Source: Gloeotrichia echinulata CP02
GTDB lineage: Bacteria; Cyanobacteriota; Cyanobacteriia; Cyanobacteriales; Nostocaceae
Length of the DNA: 64,000 nucleotides
Assembly: GCA_038087035.1 (NCBI GenBank)
Contig: CP051187.1
Location: 3,291,001 to 3,355,000 of the forward strand
Direction: 5' to 3'
Position 1 is the stretch's first letter, and every line of letters begins with the position of its first letter. A program made the translations under genes and the position numbers. The notes under the pieces were generated by a model. That model made no database searches and was not told the DNA's origin. It was given only the letters and a program-made list of their open reading frames with translations. Positions 60,313-64,000 of this stretch are shown one piece after another.

Positions 60313-61638
60313 CTATTGTTGGAAACTCTCGATATAAGATTTAATCGTGGGTATCCCTGTCATCTTTTCATAGAAGAAATTGTTGACAATTTTCATCAGT
60401 TCTGCTTGGGCTACATCGACTTCGGCACCGAGGGGAGTCCCAGCTTTTTGTCGAGACAGACTGCGATGTAGGCGCAGCAGTTGACGCACAATCTCTAACT
60501 CTTCTTCACCTTCCAAGACCTTGACGACCGCTAGGATCAGTTCATCCATCTGATTGAGAATGCTGTCGATATCAAAAACACTATTGTTTTCGCTGGCTTC
60601 TTGGACAGTTCCCACTAGGGCGTGGACTTGATAAAGTAGTGCGGTGGGTTCATCGAACAATTCACGCAAAAAGGCTGCTTCTTCATAACGCCCATTCAGT
60701 CGGAAGATGTTGTATAGGCGTTTAGCTACTTTGCCGTAGTTGAGGTGATTAGCTTTGACATATTTTTTAACTTCACCCTCCAATCGCTCCATATAAGTAT
60801 CCATGACATCAGGAGAAACCTGCTTCGCCAGCTTGGAAAATAAAGGTGCAGAGCTAGCGTCTAGGTAAACCTCCTGGAAGTAGCCGTCGAGATAGCCGTC
60901 CAGTGCAGTGATCGTACCATCTGGAGCTTCCCAAGTCACATCCAATACATTGCTGGCGTTGGACAACTGACCGCGTATCTTGTCGGCGATAATCCACTCC
61001 AACTTGTACCAACCGGGGTCGTGTGATACTGAATCCCAGGTTATGATAATAGGATTGCCGTCAAGGTCGAACGCCTCGATCTGACCGGCTATAACTTCAT
61101 GAGGTAGCCACCTAATTGGTGTACCAGCCCTCCGGGTACGTTCCTCCCGAATCACCTTCTGGGGGTAGCTACCAAACGTGACATCAATTAACTGGTAATT
61201 TGGGCCAGATAAGGTGTTGAGCGCCTTGTCACGCATCACTTTGGTAAGAATCTCGCAGGCTTCGGCGCGGGTGGGTGCAATGATATTTACTCGCTCGAAG
61301 TAGTCACAGTCCCCAGGGTAGGCTTGTATCTTCGATTGGGCTGCTGAACCAGAAAGCGCCAATGCAGTTTCTACGACACCAGGAATATCATCAAATTCGA
61401 CAATTCTCCCAATGGCTCGAAAGTATGCTAACTGTTGCGGGTCAAAATCCAACATGGTGACTTTGTGCCCAAAAACACCAGTTTCTTGATCGACAACAAT
61501 ATCGCTATCGCCTGTCGATTCGGCTATCGTCTTCATCCAGCGTTCTAATTCTTGCTCATTGAGTTGAACCCCTAGACGATTAGCAGATTCGACGATGCGT
61601 TGATATGCTTCTACATTTTCGCCTTCTAGTTTGCTCAT
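60313..61638 (-). CDS. conserved protein of unknown function, nucleotidyltransferase-like motif
   Basis: 441 residues, ATG at 61638. Not a family I can name. Residues about 90-120 read LALSGSAAQSKIQAYPGDCD then YFERVNI, resembling the GS...D.D signature of the polymerase-beta-type nucleotidyltransferase fold. Residues about 180-300 hold WLPHEVIAGQIEAFDLDGNP and a Trp-rich beta part. The C-terminal 140 residues are helical (DTYMERLEGEVKKYVKANHL, YNIFRLNGRYEEAAFLREL). Soluble; no membrane span. Preceded by a 260-bp AT-rich gap and an upstream heptamer array. A role with DNA replication through its dnaG neighbour is possible but not shown. Confidence 0.6.
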   Translation of the reverse strand: MSKLEGENVEAYQRIVESANRLGVQLNEQELERWMKTIAESTGDSDIVVDQETGVFGHKVTMLDFDPQQLAYFRAIGRIVEFDDIPGVVETALALSGSAAQSKIQAYPGDCDYFERVNIIAPTRAEACEILTKVMRDKALNTLSGPNYQLIDVTFGSYPQKVIREERTRRAGTPIRWLPHEVIAGQIEAFDLDGNPIIITWDSVSHDPGWYKLEWIIADKIRGQLSNASNVLDVTWEAPDGTITALDGYLDGYFQEVYLDASSAPLFSKLAKQVSPDVMDTYMERLEGEVKKYVKANHLNYGKVAKRLYNIFRLNGRYEEAAFLRELFDEPTALLYQVHALVGTVQEASENNSVFDIDSILNQMDELILAVVKVLEGEEELEIVRQLLRLHRSLSRQKAGTPLGAEVDVAQAELMKIVNNFFYEKMTGIPTIKSYIESFQQ

Positions 61639-61933
61639 GGTATATTCCTTGTTAAGTTTTGTGATTGTAGTTTACAGATAATTGCAAACAAATTGAATTT
61701 CGCCCTGATGATAAAAAATATTGATTGCATTAAAGTCATAAACATAAATAGTACTTTATTAAGGTGAAAATGGCAAGGGGTAAGGGGGAACGAAAACACT
61801 TTCAACCCTTTTTATTTAAACTTTCGCCTATCTTAATTTCCATCTGACAATTTAATTTTTTGCGGGATTGTCACAAACAAATTGATTATCAATACAAAAT
61901 TTAACATATTAATATATATAGCAATACTAAATC

Positions 61934-62096
61934 AATGACAGATGACAAATGACAAATGACAAATGACAAATGACAAATGACCAATGACCAATGACAAATG
62001 ACAAATGACAAATGACCAATGACCAATGACAAATGACAAATGACAAATGACCAATGACCAATGACAAATGACAAATGACAAATGACAAATGACAAA
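61934..62096. repeat. heptamer array ATGACAA/ATGACCA, about 23 units
   Basis: Reverse complement of the CATTTGT/CATTGGT heptamers of 48131-48298, in runs of about 5, 2, 3, 2, 3, 2 and 4. It ends 6 bp before the dnaG stop, so the dnaG 3' end is fused to the array. Confidence 0.93.
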
Positions 62097-62101
62097 ATAA
62101 A

Positions 62102-64000
62102 TCAGAGTAAATCATTGATGGAAAATAGCCGTTGACGATCTAATTCTTGCAGCCGGAGTTTTTCTGTATAGAATGCCTGATAATATGATTGCCATCGCTC
62201 TGGTTCTGTGTATGGATCGGTTTGCTCCCACAGTTCCAAAAAATGGCGATAGCGCTTTTCTCTAAACACTCTTTCCATACAAGCAATCGCAGCTTGGACA
62301 ACGTGAGGTGTGCGTAGTATGTCTTTCTGATGTTTCTCACTCAGATGAAACAAATGGGAAATTAATTCCAAGTCCTCAACTAATTCTAGATATATATTTT
62401 GCAAATTTGAGATTAAATCTAATTGCTCAACCGTTGATTCTAAAATGTTTTGCCACAAAAAGCGATGATGGGAAAGACTAAATTCTAAATTTCGCGCCTC
62501 TAGTTCGTCCATAATCGCTTGACGCTGTTCGGGACAATGAAGATAAATCCGCAGTAATAACCCCTCTGCTTGTTCTAAAAGACTGCGATCGCGAGGAAGT
62601 GCTGGAGATTGACGAGCAAGATAATTCTTGACATTAGCTGTGATTGCTTTTTGTTGTCTGGTAACGGATACACCACCAGCCAGTTGAGTTTCTAAATTCT
62701 CTTCTCGCAAACGCACAAGTCCAGCATCGCCTAAGCTCAGGATTTGGGCACAGTAGGCGACATATGATTTACGTGCTTCGTTGGCTTCTATTCGCTTCAG
62801 CAATTTTACCATCTGTTGCATAACTTGCTGAAATTCGGTAGCCTGTTTTAAATCACGATCTTGAATAATTTGCTCAATCTGCCAATTTAGCCACAGTGGC
62901 GCATTTGCTAAAAGTTGCCGATAGTCTTCTGTTGTGTGAGTATGCAAGTACTCATCAGCATCTTTACCATCGGGAATGTTGAGAATTTTTAGCTGCACTT
63001 CGCCCTTATATGCTAGTTCGGCAATTTCTCCAATCGCCCGTTCTGCAGCATTTGTCCCAGCTTTATCAGCGTCAAAGTTGAGGACTAATTGTTTAGATTC
63101 ACTATAACGTAATACTAGCTTGACTTGTTCCAAACTTAAAGCAGTACCCAGGGAAGCAACGGCATTATTGATACCAGCAGCATGGAGGGCGATCGCATCA
63201 AAATATCCCTCGACCACCACAGCTTGATCAAGTTGGGAAATTCCGGCTTTGGCTTGATCCAGAGCAAATAATGTTTTACCCTTACTAAATAGTTCCGTTT
63301 CCGGTGAATTTAGATACTTGGGTTGCTCATCAGTCAGAGTTCTACCACCAAAAGCAATGACACGCCCTTGGACATCACGAATGGGAATCATCAGGCGATC
63401 GCGAAACACATCATAATAACCGCCCCCTTCCTTGCGTGGTTTAATCAATCCCGCTTTTTCGACCAATTGCGCTGGATAGTGTTTAGTTTCTACCAGATAG
63501 CGCGAAAGGGTTTCCCAACTTGCGGGTGCATAACCTAAGCCAAATTGCTGTATTGTTTCCTCTTTGAGTAGGCGATCGCTACCAAGATACTGTAAAGCCT
63601 TCTGTCCTTGAGATTGTCTCAAAGCATGTTGATAAAAGTTTGCCGTTGTTGCCAAAACTTCATATAATTGTTCACGTAAAGACAGTTGACGCTGTAATTC
63701 TTGCCTTTGTTCAGGTTCCAGGGTTTGCACAGGTACTTGGTAACGTCTTGCTAAATCCAGCACCACTTCCGCAAAGGAGCGCTTCCCCAAGTCCATCAAA
63801 AATTTTATCGCATTTCCCCCAGCCTGACACCCGAAGCAATAATACATTTGCTTAGTCTGACTGACGGTAAAGCTAGGAGTTTTTTCATCGTGGAAAGGAC
63901 AAGAACCCACAAAATCCTTGCCTCGTCTACGTAAAACAACGTATTCTGATATGACATCCACGATATCAGCACGTTGTTTAATTTCCTCAATTGTATCAGG
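62102..64000 (-). CDS. dnaG: DNA primase DnaG (5' end beyond the window)
   Basis: 632 residues visible; the frame runs to the window edge (PDTIEEIKQRADIVDVISEY), so the first few residues are outside. The zinc-binding CHC2 domain is SCPFHDEKTPSFTV and YYCFGCQAGGNAIKF. The TOPRIM core follows: RVIAFGGRTL, then VVVEGYFDAIALHAAGI and LNFDADKAGTNAA. The C-terminal helical part would bind the replicative helicase. It makes RNA primers at the replication fork. The 3' end sits against a heptamer array. Confidence 0.97.
   Translation of the reverse strand, partial: PDTIEEIKQRADIVDVISEYVVLRRRGKDFVGSCPFHDEKTPSFTVSQTKQMYYCFGCQAGGNAIKFLMDLGKRSFAEVVLDLARRYQVPVQTLEPEQRQELQRQLSLREQLYEVLATTANFYQHALRQSQGQKALQYLGSDRLLKEETIQQFGLGYAPASWETLSRYLVETKHYPAQLVEKAGLIKPRKEGGGYYDVFRDRLMIPIRDVQGRVIAFGGRTLTDEQPKYLNSPETELFSKGKTLFALDQAKAGISQLDQAVVVEGYFDAIALHAAGINNAVASLGTALSLEQVKLVLRYSESKQLVLNFDADKAGTNAAERAIGEIAELAYKGEVQLKILNIPDGKDADEYLHTHTTEDYRQLLANAPLWLNWQIEQIIQDRDLKQATEFQQVMQQMVKLLKRIEANEARKSYVAYCAQILSLGDAGLVRLREENLETQLAGGVSVTRQQKAITANVKNYLARQSPALPRDRSLLEQAEGLLLRIYLHCPEQRQAIMDELEARNLEFSLSHHRFLWQNILESTVEQLDLISNLQNIYLELVEDLELISHLFHLSEKHQKDILRTPHVVQAAIACMERVFREKRYRHFLELWEQTDPYTEPERWQSYYQAFYTEKLRLQELDRQRLFSINDLL

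Noticed and set aside
1..64000. tRNA and rRNA genes
   Set aside because: No T-loop motif in cloverleaf context and no rRNA-like stretch was noticed on either strand.

Overview
The window looks like a piece of a filamentous, probably heterocyst-forming cyanobacterial chromosome (Nostocales). This rests on the many GCGATCGC (HIP1) octamers, the 7-bp tandem repeats (CATTTGT/CATTGGT and ACTCATT/ACTCCTA), the xisH-xisI pair, a DICT-type histidine kinase, a DUF1822/sigma/CHAT operon, caspase-like proteases and FHA/FGE-type Ser/Thr kinases. No rRNA, tRNA or CRISPR array was seen. Housekeeping genes are few: murE, a putA-type proline oxidase and dnaG, which runs off the right edge. Most of the rest is signalling, cell-surface and accessory DNA.

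Layout. 1-5 kb: a degenerate histidine kinase, a GRDP-like protein and an NB-ARC/TPR STAND ATPase. 5-11 kb: a secreted protein and a 1770-residue beta-propeller/Calx-beta/DUF4114 protein. 11-14.5 kb: transposon-like elements, two 21-bp tandem arrays, a secreted TPR protein and a membrane protein. 14.6-19.7 kb: an operon of a sigma-like factor, a DUF1822 protein and a CHAT protease fused through one membrane span to a PstS-like binding domain, split by a TnpB element. 20-24 kb: DICT histidine kinase, murE, glutaredoxin-like protein. 24-32 kb: a protease cluster (broken caspase-STAND-WD40 gene, caspase-alpha/beta hydrolase fusion, M4 protease with a neighbouring emfourin-like inhibitor). 32-40 kb: cobalamin-binding protein, TnpB remnant, large sensor kinase, and xisH-xisI between two copies of an Rpn/DUF4351 gene. 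40-47 kb: two Ser/Thr kinases and putA. 47.6-52.4 kb: cupin, cysteine hydrolase, amidohydrolase and a wrecked nucleoside transporter. 53-64 kb: SLH-anchored glycosyl-hydrolase-like protein, MscS channel, exonuclease, another TnpB, an unknown conserved protein and dnaG.

The striking feature is the density and legibility of small repeats. At least eight families of short inverted-repeat (MITE-like) elements can be delimited, some with target duplications: TA for one family, with an empty site preserved in a paralogous gene in the same window, and 10 bp for another. A 196-bp family is found twice, each time sitting between the two ends of a gene whose middle is gone. Four arrays share an exact 21-bp period, and a 21-bp in-frame insertion splits a HIP1 site in one of two near-identical paralogues. 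Two genes share an upstream bipartite motif with identical spacing.

Functional links are inferred from family knowledge and gene order only; no search was run.
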